NCBI GenBank assembly: GCA_965237575.1 | Contig: CBDEGI010000004.1 | Coordinates: 930,001-994,000, forward strand | Length of the DNA: 64,000 bases | Direction of reading: 5' to 3' | Source: JAKZVK01 sp965237575 | Lineage (GTDB): Bacteria > Acidobacteriota > Terriglobia > Bryobacterales > UBA6623 | Notes under the pieces: generated by a model | Seen by the model: only the letters and a program-made list of their open reading frames with translations | Told to the model about the DNA's origin: nothing | The model's database searches: none | Program-made: the position numbers and the translations under genes | Shown here: positions 9,465 through 18,375 of the stretch, piece after piece | Position numbering within the stretch: the stretch's first letter is position 1 | How the letters are laid out: every line of letters begins with the position of its first letter

Positions 9465-9548
9465 GAGAACCGATTCCTTGGTTCTCAGGTCGGCGGCCAA
9501 CAGCAGGTGCTCGGTCGTTTGCTGCCCTGCGTCTCGAAGAATCGAGAC
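9465..9548. terminator. Hairpins between convergent genes (probable bidirectional terminator)
   Basis: GAGAACC (9465-9471) pairs with GGTTCTC (9480-9486), and GTCTCG (9531-9536) pairs with CGAGAC (9543-9548). They lie between the stop at 9393 (plus) and the stop at 9615 (minus). No strong U-tract follows, so terminator function is inferred from position. Confidence 0.4.
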
Positions 9549-9614
9549 TCGGCAAGGCCGCGCCTCACGCCCCATCCCGCCCGAACACTCCTTGAAGGCT
9601 TGACAGGGCTATGT

Positions 9615-10091
9615 TCAGTAAAACGCGATCCAGCGCCCCGAGAACCCCACGCCGAACCAAAGCCCGAGTGAGACCAGGGCGACAAGCTTAGCCCAGATCG
9701 GTCTCAGACGCGTATCAGCGGCCGCGGCCACCTTGCGACGGACCGTTAGAGTGAATACGATCGCCAGGGAAAGAAAGCTCATCTTGTACCAAAACGGAGG
9801 ACTGTAATAACACTTGATAGACTCCGCCAAGAACAACAGCATCCCGGTGACCAGCATCATCGCAAGACTGCCGATCAGCCACGGCTGGGCGTCCCGTGCC
9901 AGTCGCGCTGCCGGCTGACGCCACAATCCGAGACCGAGCAGGCGAAGGTCCACCACCAAGACGGCGCCGCCGATCAGGGCTAGCCCCAGCAGATGGATGC
10001 ACTCGATCACGGGGAAGAGCCACAGCGAGTCGCGAATGGCAGTGCCCACCGCTGTGCTTTCGCACCACTCAAAGAAAGGCAACAGAGACAT
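9615..10091 (-). CDS. DUF6644-like integral membrane protein (copy 1)
   Basis: A 158-residue protein starting MSLLPFFEWCESTAVGTAIR with four hydrophobic segments at about 22-45, 65-88, 95-115 and 130-155. Conserved features shared with the adjacent copy are FEW-E near the N-terminus, an E-x-x-H pair at the start of the first helix (PVIECIHLLGL), DLRLLGL, and a final GRW. The helix-embedded His recalls b-heme-binding membrane proteins, but heme binding is not proven. It lies 12 bases downstream of copy 2 and must be cotranscribed with it, convergent to the secreted genes. The function of the DUF6644 family is unknown. Confidence 0.75.
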   Translation of the reverse strand: MSLLPFFEWCESTAVGTAIRDSLWLFPVIECIHLLGLALIGGAVLVVDLRLLGLGLWRQPAARLARDAQPWLIGSLAMMLVTGMLLFLAESIKCYYSPPFWYKMSFLSLAIVFTLTVRRKVAAAADTRLRPIWAKLVALVSLGLWFGVGFSGRWIAFY

Positions 10092-10103
10092 TGGGTAGCC
10101 CCA

Positions 10104-10601
10104 CTAGTCGAACCAGTTGTACGCCTGCATTCGCCCCGCAACGACAACGCCGGCCCACAGCGCCAACGACAAAAAGCCCGCCACCCTCACGCGCAACGGG
10201 GTGACTGCTGCCTGGTCCCAATCCGCCACTCGGCGATACACCGTTTTGTGAAAGAGAAAGGCGTTCAGGCCCGCCAATACGATCATCGCCATCTTGACCT
10301 GGAAGAAGATATTCTGCGAGGCCTTGACGGGGCCGGAATAGAAGAGCAGCACACCGCTGATGACCATCACACCAAACCCCGCCACGGCCCACGGCCAGAG
10401 CCGCCCTACGACCTGCGAGGCAGGCACACTGCGCATCGCCAGCCCCAGCAGACGCAGGTCCCACATGGCAGTCATCCCAAGGAACAGGCACAACGTCAGT
10501 ACATGGGTCGTCTCGACGAGCGGGTAGAACAAGATGGATTCGCGGATGGCCACACTCCCTGGCGTATTCTCCAGCCATTCGAAGAAAGGAAGTAGCGACA
10601 T
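10104..10601 (-). CDS. DUF6644-like integral membrane protein (copy 2)
   Basis: This 165-residue paralogue starts MSLLPFFEWLENTPGSVAIR. It has the same four-helix pattern, with PLVETTHVLTLCLFLG (E-x-x-H in helix 1), MWDLRLLGLAM, a hydrophobic hairpin around residues 70-90, and a terminal AGRMQAYNWFD. It is the first gene of a two-gene leftward unit. Tandem duplication followed by divergence is likely, because the first ten residues are nearly identical to copy 1. Context with cytochrome c'-like proteins and secreted unknowns suggests a membrane part of a redox or sensing system; this is inference. Confidence 0.75.
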   Translation of the reverse strand: MSLLPFFEWLENTPGSVAIRESILFYPLVETTHVLTLCLFLGMTAMWDLRLLGLAMRSVPASQVVGRLWPWAVAGFGVMVISGVLLFYSGPVKASQNIFFQVKMAMIVLAGLNAFLFHKTVYRRVADWDQAAVTPLRVRVAGFLSLALWAGVVVAGRMQAYNWFD

Positions 10602-10942
10602 TACTCAGAGCAACCTCCCGGCCCACGGCAGATCACAGCCGCGAGCTCACCCGAGGCGCACCGCCATGCACCCCGGAACCCGGGTAGCCCGGGACACGAT
10701 TCAACTGTGTGCCCGTCCATCTCAGCACCCGAAGGGCTTGTGAAGACTCTATCAGAAGGCCGCAATGCCCGCTAGCTTGGCATTGAATAGGTTGGCCGCA
10801 CCTGGGTACGGAAGACGCTGCTGGTCAGCAAAGAGTATGCTTTCAACAGCGAGCCGCCCGCACCCCACGGCGGGGCGGCTCAGCGCATCGGGCGAAGCGG
10901 AACGCTGTATCGTTTCTGAGAGGCAACCTCAAGGGGGGAGCA
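10602..10942. other. Intergenic region between divergent genes
   Basis: The 341-base gap separates the leftward DUF6644-like pair from the rightward cytochrome gene and should contain both promoters. No convincing -35/-10 pair, RNA gene or repeat was recognised. Confidence 0.4.
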
Positions 10943-11380
10943 ATGGCCGCGCGAATTCTTGTTTGGTTTCTTCTGGTGAGCGTTCTGCTTCTTCTCGCGA
11001 GCGTCGCGATGACGCAACAGCCCGCGGTGAAACCCGTCGCCAGCGTCAAGCGGCTCATGCAGGCGATGGTCATTCCCTCCTCGAATGCCCTGTTTAGTGT
11101 TGCAAGGCAAACCCCGAAAGACGATAAAGAGTGGGCCGCCGTTCAGAACAGCGCCGTGCTACTGGGGGAGTCCGGAAACCTGCTCATGATCGGAGCCCGC
11201 GCCAAGAACACTGAAGTCTGGATGAAGACGTCGCGAGCGCTGGTCGATGCAGGGGGCCTCGCGCTGGAGGCGGCTGAGGCCAAGAACGTAGATGCAATCA
11301 CAGATCTAGGCAACCAAATCATGGATGCCTGCGAGACGTGCCATGAGCGCCATTGGGACAGGAACGGCCAGAACGATTAG
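10943..11380 (+). CDS. Cytochrome c'-like periplasmic protein (copy 1)
   Basis: This 145-residue protein has an N-terminal signal (MAARILVWFLLVSVLLLLAS) and one heme c site, CETCH, near residue 132. That C-terminal position is typical of four-helix cytochrome c' and related proteins. The helical body contains VKRLMQAMVIPSSNALF, KEWAAVQNSAVLLGESGNLLM and AKNVDAITDLGNQIMDACE. It is exported, with heme attached in the periplasm. Its start is supported by a purine-rich AAGGGGGGAG upstream. It closely resembles the protein at 12931. Roles of such proteins include electron transfer or small-ligand binding; the role here is unknown. Confidence 0.85.
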   Translation: MAARILVWFLLVSVLLLLASVAMTQQPAVKPVASVKRLMQAMVIPSSNALFSVARQTPKDDKEWAAVQNSAVLLGESGNLLMIGARAKNTEVWMKTSRALVDAGGLALEAAEAKNVDAITDLGNQIMDACETCHERHWDRNGQND

Positions 11381-11753
11381 AGCGGGTTGCAGAAGGAACT
11401 GTAGCCGCGTAGCGCAGGGCTCGAAGAGAACTACGGCTTTTCATCCTGGCGTCCCCCGGCAGGTGTTCGTTGCAGCTGGGGTCTGGCTTGGCCAAGCGTC
11501 CGCGCCCGCCTGTCAACAAGGCGCGTGGTGGACCGGCAGCAAGCTTCCTACAGACGGATTTGGGCCCCGCCCCTGCGCTTCGTCAGGATTTCGTCGGTCC
11601 CGAGATCCTGATAGACTTCGCTACAGTATGGCTGGGATGAGATCAAGAGCTTGCTCTACTGCTCACGGAATTCATCGACGGTGAGAGTTCGGGGCAGCAA
11701 GTGAAAAAAGGCCGGCAAGGAAGCAGCCAAAGCAAAGAAATAAGGAGTTCCCG
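11381..11753. other. Intergenic region
   Basis: No gene was recognised in 373 bases. The end carries AAGGAG just before the ATG at 11754. The 3' end of the cytochrome transcript and the promoter of the next gene should be here. Confidence 0.4.
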
Positions 11754-12805
11754 ATGAGCCATGGATTTTCCACTTCAGTGAGTCTTGTAGCAACCGCGTT
11801 TGCGGTCGTGTCACTGGCGGCCTTACCTGTTGCCGGTCAGGCCCCAGCGGCCGCGGCCAATACGTGGACTCCGCCACATACATCGTGGGGCCATCCCGAT
11901 CTGCAGGGGATCTGGACGAACGAAACCATCACGCCCTTCGAACGACCCGATGAGCTGTCGGGGAAGGAGTTTCTTAGCGAAGAGGAAGCGTCTGAGTTGG
12001 AACGGCAGACAGCACAAAAGAACGCTGCTGCTGATGGCACATCCCCACCGGGCACCGTTGGCGGCTACAACCGGTTCTGGTTCGACTCCGGAAGCGAGAT
12101 CCTCTCGACCGTCGCTGGTTGTGGACCCGCCCGATGACCAGGCAAACGTCGCTGGTTGTGGACCCGCCCCCCGTGAGGCCGGAGGCGGAGGCGAAGCGAG
12201 ACGACAACCGCGCACACAGCACCGAGTCCTACGAGCACATGAGCTTGTGGGATCGCTGTATCACGCGCGGTGTGCCGGGTTCGATGTTTCCCACTGCCTA
12301 CAACAACGCCTATCAGATTCTGCAAACTCCTGAGCACGTGGTGATTCTCTACGAGATGATCCATGACGCTCGCATCATCCCCCTGGATGGCAGCCCGCAT
12401 GTCGGACCGAAGATCCGCCTATGGCTGGGCGACTCGCGCGGCCACTGGGAGGGCAATACGCTGGTAGTCGACACGACCAACTTCACTGACAAGGGACGGG
12501 TCGAGTCAAGGGGTGCGTCCCAGCGCATCATGGGCCTCCCCCAGAGCGAGGCCTTACATGTGGTCGAACGCTTCACGCTGGTCGAGGCAGACACGATCGG
12601 CTACGAAGTTACCATCGAGGATCCGGAAGCGTATACGAAACCCTGGAAAGTCACGATGCCCCTGAACAGGGATCAGGACTATCAGATGTTTGAGTACGCG
12701 TGCCACGAGGGGAATACAGCTATTGGCCTCATCCTCGGTGGCGCTCGCGCCGATGAAAAGGCCGCCGAAGAAGAGGCGGAGAAGAAAGAGCCGCTGACGC
12801 CCTGA
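11754..12805 (+). pseudogene. Secreted 'WG-PDLQG-W' family protein with a frame break
   Basis: The first frame (11754-12137) encodes a signal peptide and HTSWGHPDLQGIWTNETITPFERP, matching the gene at 7904. The second (from about 12145 to 12805) supplies SLVVDPP, MIHDARIIPLDGSPH, WLGDSRGHWEGNTLVVDTTNF, DPEAYTKPWKVTMPL and YACHEGNTAIG. Together they would make a normal family member of about 340 residues. The frames switch at a direct duplication of 22 bp (12111-12132 and 12148-12169, period 37). Removing one unit does not by itself reconcile the frames, so at least one further single-base change is needed. Whether the gene is dead or misassembled is open. Confidence 0.75.
12111..12169. repeat. 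22-bp direct duplication at the frame break
   Basis: GTCGCTGGTTGTGGACCCGC plus two further matching bases occur at 12111-12132 and again at 12148-12169, a period of 37 bp. Confidence 0.9.
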
Positions 12806-12930
12806 CCTGACGGTCTCTGGAGTCAAGTTGGACACCGAGCGACATAGGAACCGAGCGGCCTGACTCGACCATCCGGCAAGGGTCAGGCAGGTTCACCCCG
12901 GAGGCCAGATCCCTGAAAGGAGCGTGTTCC

Positions 12931-13467
12931 ATGCAGAAGGCAAGCGTATGGAGAGCCGCCCTCCTCGTCACGGGGGTCGTCGTTGTCGTGCTGATGGGTG
13001 CCTGTGCCCGGACTGAGGAGGCTATCGTCCAGAGGAACAGGGTGGCCGAGAGCGAGGCCGCGGCGCAGCCACCATTCAAACCGGTCGCGAGCGTACAGCA
13101 ACTCATGCACGATGTGGTCTATCCCAACGCCGACGCGGTGTGGGAGTCAGTCGGGACGATCATCTCTTACGAAGGAACCGAGGAGATATACCCGAGGAAC
13201 GATGAGGAGTGGGCCGCCGTCCAGAGTAGCGCCGTAATCCTGACGGAAGCCGGGAACCTGCTCATGATTGGAAGCCGCGCCAAGGACGCGGAAGTCTGGA
13301 TGGAGAGGGCCCAGGCGCTAGTGGATGCCGGCGCGGTCGCCTTGAAGGCGGCGGAGACCAAGGATGCGGACGGCATCTTCGCGTCCGGCGAACAGATCTA
13401 CAACGCCTGCGAAGACTGCCATATGCTGTACCGGTACGACGACGACCCCTCTATCATTCGTCGTTAG
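12931..13467 (+). CDS. Cytochrome c'-like lipoprotein (copy 2)
   Basis: This 178-residue protein starts after GAAAGGAG and has a lipoprotein signal ending VVVVLMGAC, so it is probably lipid-anchored at the Cys near residue 28. The body matches copy 1 (10943): FKPVASVQQLMHDVVYPNADAVW, EEWAAVQSSAVILTEAGNLLM and EVWMERAQALVDAG. A single heme c site, CEDCH, lies near residue 163. It follows the PDLQG-type gene by about 125 bases, repeating the order secreted protein then cytochrome. The anchoring difference suggests the two cytochromes work at different places in the periplasm. Confidence 0.85.
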   Translation: MQKASVWRAALLVTGVVVVVLMGACARTEEAIVQRNRVAESEAAAQPPFKPVASVQQLMHDVVYPNADAVWESVGTIISYEGTEEIYPRNDEEWAAVQSSAVILTEAGNLLMIGSRAKDAEVWMERAQALVDAGAVALKAAETKDADGIFASGEQIYNACEDCHMLYRYDDDPSIIRR

Positions 13468-13562
13468 TGCGGCGGCACGCGGAGTTATCATTTCCGTGCC
13501 CGGCAGTTTCCATCCGGATAAGGCCGGCGCTCGCATCATCGAAATACATAGCCGTCTCCAGT

Positions 13563-13729
13563 AGTTGTGGCTATCGTCAACTCCGTCCGCATTGAAACGA
13601 TTGAGCTTAGGGCGTCGTTCGGCAAGGACGCGCCGATCACGAGACAAGTCCAGCCGCCGGCATTGGGTCAGCTGATCGAGATGCCAGTGGTCGGCAGGCT
13701 GCACCATCGCTACCTGCGGCGAGCGGCTT
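13563..13729 (+). pseudogene. Mobile-element remnant (transposase C-terminal fragment?)
   Basis: The frame ending at 13729 reads VRIETIELRASFGKDAP, then GQLIEMPVVGRLHHRYLRRAA and a stop. The RLHHRY-RRAA ending recalls the C-terminus of some integrase-type transposases, but the family is not certain. The first 50 bp is the inverted copy of 4400-4450. Nothing else was recognised between 13468 and 14009. Confidence 0.4.
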
Positions 13730-14009
13730 GAGAGCCCGCGCTTCGCTGCGGCGTGGCCATCGGCGGTGATCCACACCCGAAGTGTAGCTTTGCCCAATGC
13801 ACTGTTACAGCCGACGACTGAGAGTGTTGGAGGTCCTCAACGGTCCCGAACCGCGCATCTGCTATGTCGGGGCGATCGGTCTTCGCCCGATCAGCCCCAT
13901 CTTGCCGCCAGCATTCATCCTCTATCCACCCGGATGGAGTAATCGGTACGCACAACTCTCTCACTGGCCGCTCTGCCCGCCATGCGTGTGATCGAACAAA
14001 CCTGGCGCT

Positions 14010-15722
14010 TCAATCTCGTCTAGCGGCTGGACTTGGCCTCCGGCGCTCGGCTCCGGGCCCTAGAAGCACCCGCCCCGGCTTTGCGCCGGTATGTTCACCC
14101 TGGTCAAGGACCACGCGGCCGTTCACAATCACATAGGGAATGCCCTTCGCATATTGGTGTGGGTTCTCAAACGTAGCCTCATCCCTGACCGTCTGCGGAT
14201 CAAAGAGCGTAATGTCCGCTTTCCAACCCTTCCTCAGCAGACCGCGGTCCGCGATGCCCACTTTCTGCGCGTTCAGCGAGGTCATTTTTCGAATCGCCTC
14301 GGGAAGCGTTAATACACCCTCCTCCCGAACATACTTGCTCAAGACTCTCGGAAAGGCTCCGTACCATCGGGGATGCGGCTTCCCTCGCCCAAGGATCCCA
14401 TCCGGCCGTACGGCACTCCCATCCGATCCGATCGACACCCAGGGGAGCTTTAGGGTCTGGCGAACATCTTCCTCGCTCATCATGAAATATATCGCTGGGA
14501 TCGAGCCTCCCTCGTCGAGCAGCAGATCACAGATCGTGTCGATCGGTGATTGGTTCATGGCTTCAGCAATAGCGGCGATCGACTTGCCTTCGTACTTCTT
14601 GTTTTCTTCCGTGCGAACGGTGGCTACTCGGACGTTCTCCCAAGTCCCCATCAACAAATAGTGATTGAACCACCCGTCGATCCCGCTGTGGATGTCTTGC
14701 TCCATGCGCTTTCTCGCTGCCGGATCACGAAGGCGGGCAAGAACTTGATCCTTACTTCCCTCTAACGACCAGGGAGGCAGTAATGCTCGAATGTTGTTCT
14801 GACCGGCGACATAGGGATAACGGCTCGCGGTAACCGTCACTCCCCGAGCCTGCCCGTCCTCAATCGTCTTTCGAATCAGGCTCACCTTGCCCCACATCTT
14901 GCGGTCGACGTTGTTCAGGTGAACCAACTCTACTGCTACGCCAGCCCGCTCACCGATCTCAATCGCCTCGGAAAGCCCGGCGATGACGCCGCCACCATCA
15001 CGGGTGTGCGTCGCGTAGATCCCCCCGTGTTTGGCGACGACACTCGCCATCGCAACTAACTCATCGGTACCCACATAGGTATCCGGGGGAATCGTCAGGG
15101 CGCTCGACAACCCTAACGCGCCGTCCCGCATGGCCTCGTCGACCAACGCTTGCATCTCGCCGATTTCTTCCGTGGTCGGCTTGCGAGTCTCCTCGTCACC
15201 CAGAACGCAACTCCGAATCAGCGTCGCGCCGACATAAGTGCCGACATTGACCGAGATTCCTTGTTCTTCAAGCCGCTCAAAGTATTCTCCGAGCGTCGAC
15301 CAATCAGCCTTCGTTTCGTAACGGCTCAGGTCCAGCCGGGATTTCCCCTTAAGGGGACCCGCGGATCTCTGTTCGCCGTTGATCTCGGTCGTCACGCCCT
15401 GGCGGATCTTGCTTTGCGCCGTACCATCAACCAGGAGCGTGTAGTCGGAGTGGCAGTGGCTGTCGATGAAGCCCGGCGCCACAACGAGTCCTGCCGCATC
15501 GATTTCGCGGAGACCGCCTTTCTCGTCGTCGATGTCCCCTATCGCGACAATCCGATCCCCACTAACCCCAATGTCCGACACAAAACCTGGCGCACCCGAG
15601 CCGTCGACAACCACACCGTTCCTGATCACAAGGTCGAATCCCGGTTCCGCCGGGGTGCAACCTGCCATGGCTAGGACTGCCGAGCAAAACGCAACACAGC
15701 CGACAAGTCTCCGCAGATTCAT
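14010..15722 (-). CDS. Secreted N-acyl-D-amino-acid deacylase-type amidohydrolase
   Basis: This 570-residue lipoprotein (signal ending AVLAMAGC) belongs to the amidohydrolase superfamily, D-aminoacylase group, which hydrolyses N-acyl-D-amino acids or cyclic amides. Visible features are the strand-1 metal motif FIDSHCHSDY (about residue 85), TTEINGEQRSAGP (about 112, Glu where D-aminoacylases often have Cys), YATHTRDGG (about 238), VELVHLNN (about 263) and the catalytic IGSDGSA (about 430). Length is usual for the family, and the C-terminal VIVNGRVVLDQGEHTG is the standard small beta-domain. It is exported, so it may act on peptides or cell-wall fragments. A stray IS6-type end sits about 30 bases upstream of its ATG. 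Confidence 0.85.
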   Translation of the reverse strand: MNLRRLVGCVAFCSAVLAMAGCTPAEPGFDLVIRNGVVVDGSGAPGFVSDIGVSGDRIVAIGDIDDEKGGLREIDAAGLVVAPGFIDSHCHSDYTLLVDGTAQSKIRQGVTTEINGEQRSAGPLKGKSRLDLSRYETKADWSTLGEYFERLEEQGISVNVGTYVGATLIRSCVLGDEETRKPTTEEIGEMQALVDEAMRDGALGLSSALTIPPDTYVGTDELVAMASVVAKHGGIYATHTRDGGGVIAGLSEAIEIGERAGVAVELVHLNNVDRKMWGKVSLIRKTIEDGQARGVTVTASRYPYVAGQNNIRALLPPWSLEGSKDQVLARLRDPAARKRMEQDIHSGIDGWFNHYLLMGTWENVRVATVRTEENKKYEGKSIAAIAEAMNQSPIDTICDLLLDEGGSIPAIYFMMSEEDVRQTLKLPWVSIGSDGSAVRPDGILGRGKPHPRWYGAFPRVLSKYVREEGVLTLPEAIRKMTSLNAQKVGIADRGLLRKGWKADITLFDPQTVRDEATFENPHQYAKGIPYVIVNGRVVLDQGEHTGAKPGRVLLGPGAERRRPSPAARRD

Positions 15723-15753
15723 GAGAAGACCTTACCAGAGTGGGTTCTCAGGC

Positions 15754-15772
15754 GGCATTGTCAAGTTAACGG
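15754..15772 (+). repeat. Solo IS6-type element end
   Basis: GGCATTGTCAAGTTAACGG matches the left ends at 5939 and 45313. No transposase sequence follows, so this is an isolated end in the space between divergent genes (15722 minus, 15897 plus). Confidence 0.6.
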
Positions 15773-15896
15773 CGTTGATCCGTGACCGGCTCTAACTGGC
15801 TCTATTGCCCCATGCCGCTCCAGGCTTTGATCCCGGCTCGACTGATGAGCGGGAGGTTCGAATGCCCCAGCGGGCTTGCTGTATGATTGTCTGATT

Positions 15897-16703
15897 ATGA
15901 GGGCGTGCGCTTGGTTGCTCTTGCTGGCTGCACCGCTGGCGGCCCAGCATGGACTGTATGATCGCGAGTCGAACCATCCGGCGATTGGCGATCCGAAAGC
16001 GATCGCGGCTGGGGAGACGCTGTACCAGCGCTCGTGCGCCGGTTGCCACGGACCTGATGGCAGCGGCGGGCGCGGCCCCAACCTGGTGCAACGGCCGATG
16101 TGGCATCCGCTGAGCGACGAGAAAATATACTCCCTAATCCGCGACGGACTCCCAGGGGCCGGCATGCCGCCCACCAATCTCGCGGACGACGAGACGTGGC
16201 AGCTTGTCGCCTTCATCCACGCTCTGACTGGTCCGGCGGCTGAGAATTTGGTACCCGGAGATCAGGTGGCCGGCCAGAAGGTGTTTTGGAGCGAGAAGGC
16301 GAGCTGCTCCAACTGCCATGCAATCCGCGGCAAGGGCGGCCGCTTGGGGCCGGATCTGACCAACATCGGCGGGCTCCGTCCGTTGGCCGTTATCAAGCAG
16401 GCGGTGCTCGAACCCTCGGAAGGGCTGTACTTGCTTGGCAGCGAGGGCGTCACCGTAAAGTTCAAGAGCGGCGAGACGATTCAAGGCGTCGCGCGCAACC
16501 GCAACAACTATTCGTTGCAGGTGGTCGACGAGAACGGTAAGCTGCATCTGATCTCCATGCCCCAAGTGGCTGAGCTGGAAATCCTCGAGCGCTCGCCCAT
16601 GCCGGACGACTACGGCAGCCGGCTGTCGGCCGACGAGCTTGAGAATCTGTTCGCCTTCCTAGCCCGGCAGAGCGTACGCAAGGCCCGAAAGGAGAGCAAG
16701 TGA
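15897..16703 (+). CDS. Diheme c-type cytochrome, partner of the PQQ dehydrogenase
   Basis: A 268-residue exported protein (signal MRACAWLLLLAAPLAAQ) with two heme c motifs. CAGCH (about residue 48) is followed by GRGPNLVQRP and a distal GAGMPPTNL Met region. CSNCH (about 140) is followed by GRLGPDLTNIGG. The C-terminal part (GVTVKFKSGETIQGVARNRNNYSLQV) is the domain often seen in PVC-type heme proteins. ATG at 15897 is chosen because the signal starts there; an upstream TTG at 15876 is less likely. Its stop overlaps the GTG of the PQQ dehydrogenase, so the two are translationally coupled. The natural reading is that it takes electrons from the dehydrogenase in the periplasm. Confidence 0.85.
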   Translation: MRACAWLLLLAAPLAAQHGLYDRESNHPAIGDPKAIAAGETLYQRSCAGCHGPDGSGGRGPNLVQRPMWHPLSDEKIYSLIRDGLPGAGMPPTNLADDETWQLVAFIHALTGPAAENLVPGDQVAGQKVFWSEKASCSNCHAIRGKGGRLGPDLTNIGGLRPLAVIKQAVLEPSEGLYLLGSEGVTVKFKSGETIQGVARNRNNYSLQVVDENGKLHLISMPQVAELEILERSPMPDDYGSRLSADELENLFAFLARQSVRKARKESK

Positions 16704-18298
16704 TAAAGCGGTGGTTGTTGGTCTTGGCCCTGTGTAGCGTGGCGGCGGCCCAAGTGAAGTACGAGGACGTTCTCAAAGGGCCGGGAAAGAATTGGCTGAC
16801 CTACGCCGGCAGTTACAACGGTTGGCGTCACAGTCCGCTCGACCAGATTACCGTCGAAACCGCCGGCTCGCTGGTCGCCAAGTGGGTCTATCACGTGCCG
16901 AACGCCCGCGGGCTGCAGACGTCGCCGATCGTCCACGACGGCGTGATGTACGTGACCAACTCGAACGCCGTGTATGCGCTCGATGCGCGCAGTGGGCGGC
17001 TCGTCTGGAGCTACGTTGATTCGCGGGCCAAGCAGCCGGGTCCGAACCGCGGAGCGGCGATCTCCGGCGACCGTGTCTATTTCCTGACCAGCGACAACTA
17101 TCTGACGGCGCTGGACCGGCGGACGGGTGGCGTGATTTTCAGCGAGCAGTTTGCCAGCGTCGACGACGGAGTGACCTCGACCTCCGCTCCGCTCGTCGTC
17201 AAGGATAAGGTGATCGTTGGTAGCACAGGGGGCGACAGCGGCATGCGTGGCTTCCTGGCCGCTCTCTCGGCCGAAACGGGCGAAGAGATTTGGCGGATCT
17301 ATACCGTGCCCGCCAAGGGCGAGCCGGGCTCAGAGACCTGGGGTGACCTGATCGAGTGGGGAGGTGGCGCGACCTGGCTGCCCGGCACATTCGACCCCGA
17401 GCTGAACACCCTCTACTGGACGACGGGCAATCCCTGGCCCGACTTCAACGCGCAGGCACGCCCCGGGGACAACCTATACACCTCCTCGCTGCTGGCTCTA
17501 GATCCCGACACCGGCAAGATGAAGTGGTACTTCCAATTTACCCCGCACGACACACACGACTGGGACGCGCAGAGCTGGCCCATGCTGGTTGACCTCGAGT
17601 GGGAAGGCGAACCGCGAAAGCTGGTGTTGCACGCCAACCGCAACGGCTTCTTCTATGTGCTGGACCGCGAGAGCGGCAAGTTCTTGCGGGGGACACAGTT
17701 GATCGACAAGGTGGACTGGGCCACGGGCATCGACAAGAGCGGCCGGCCCATCCTCGTGCCCGGCAAGGACCCGACGCTCGAGGGCAATTGGGTCTGCCCC
17801 AGCGTGAAGGGCGCAACGAACTGGATGGGGCAGACCTATGACCCGGGCACGCAACTGCTCTACGCGCTCACACTCGAGCAGTGCGGCTGGTACAGCAGTT
17901 CCGACCAAGAGCCGGTCCCAATGAAAAATTTCTCCGGCGGCGGCGCGACCGCAGAAGGCGGGCAGGTCATCCTGCGGGCCATCGACCCGACAACGGGTGA
18001 GCGCGCTTGGGAATACCCGATGACGGGCTTCGGGCGCATGTGGAGCGGAACGGTCTCGACGTCAACCGGCGTGATCTTCTCGGGCGACGACGCCGGGCAG
18101 TTGGTGGCGCTGGAGGCGAAAACGGGCCGCCACTTGTGGAACTTCAACATGGGTGAGGAGTTGACAGCGTCGCCGGTCATCTACGAGGTCGACGGAAAGC
18201 AGCAAGTAGCCATCGCCTCCGCCACCGCGATCTTCGCATTCGGGCTGTTTGAACCGGCCGAAACCGTGGCGTTGCCGAAAATCACGACGCGCAAGTAG
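16700..18298 (+). CDS. PQQ-dependent alcohol dehydrogenase, lanthanide-type motif
   Basis: This 532-residue periplasmic quinoprotein (signal MIKRWLLVLALCSVAAAQ) has the eight-bladed propeller of methanol/ethanol dehydrogenases. Repeats such as VYALDARSGRLVWSY, LALDPDTGKMKWYFQ and AIDPTTGERAWEY are W-motifs of the blades. The active-site region reads WTTGNPWPDFN (metal-binding Asn) and FTPHDTHDWDA. The latter aligns with TPNDVWDYDA of XoxF-like enzymes, giving catalytic Asp plus a second Asp two residues later. That second Asp is the residue linked to lanthanide rather than calcium use. No vicinal Cys-Cys is seen. GTG at 16700 overlaps the upstream cytochrome stop and has GGAGAG before it. The alcohol substrate is unknown. 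Confidence 0.8.
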   Translation: MIKRWLLVLALCSVAAAQVKYEDVLKGPGKNWLTYAGSYNGWRHSPLDQITVETAGSLVAKWVYHVPNARGLQTSPIVHDGVMYVTNSNAVYALDARSGRLVWSYVDSRAKQPGPNRGAAISGDRVYFLTSDNYLTALDRRTGGVIFSEQFASVDDGVTSTSAPLVVKDKVIVGSTGGDSGMRGFLAALSAETGEEIWRIYTVPAKGEPGSETWGDLIEWGGGATWLPGTFDPELNTLYWTTGNPWPDFNAQARPGDNLYTSSLLALDPDTGKMKWYFQFTPHDTHDWDAQSWPMLVDLEWEGEPRKLVLHANRNGFFYVLDRESGKFLRGTQLIDKVDWATGIDKSGRPILVPGKDPTLEGNWVCPSVKGATNWMGQTYDPGTQLLYALTLEQCGWYSSSDQEPVPMKNFSGGGATAEGGQVILRAIDPTTGERAWEYPMTGFGRMWSGTVSTSTGVIFSGDDAGQLVALEAKTGRHLWNFNMGEELTASPVIYEVDGKQQVAIASATAIFAFGLFEPAETVALPKITTRK

Positions 18299-18375
18299 GG
18301 CAGTTCGTGAGCCGGTTGTCGCGCCAGAGAATAGGGCTAGAGGCAGGCCCGGCGCTTGAGACTCTCCTAGGTTAG

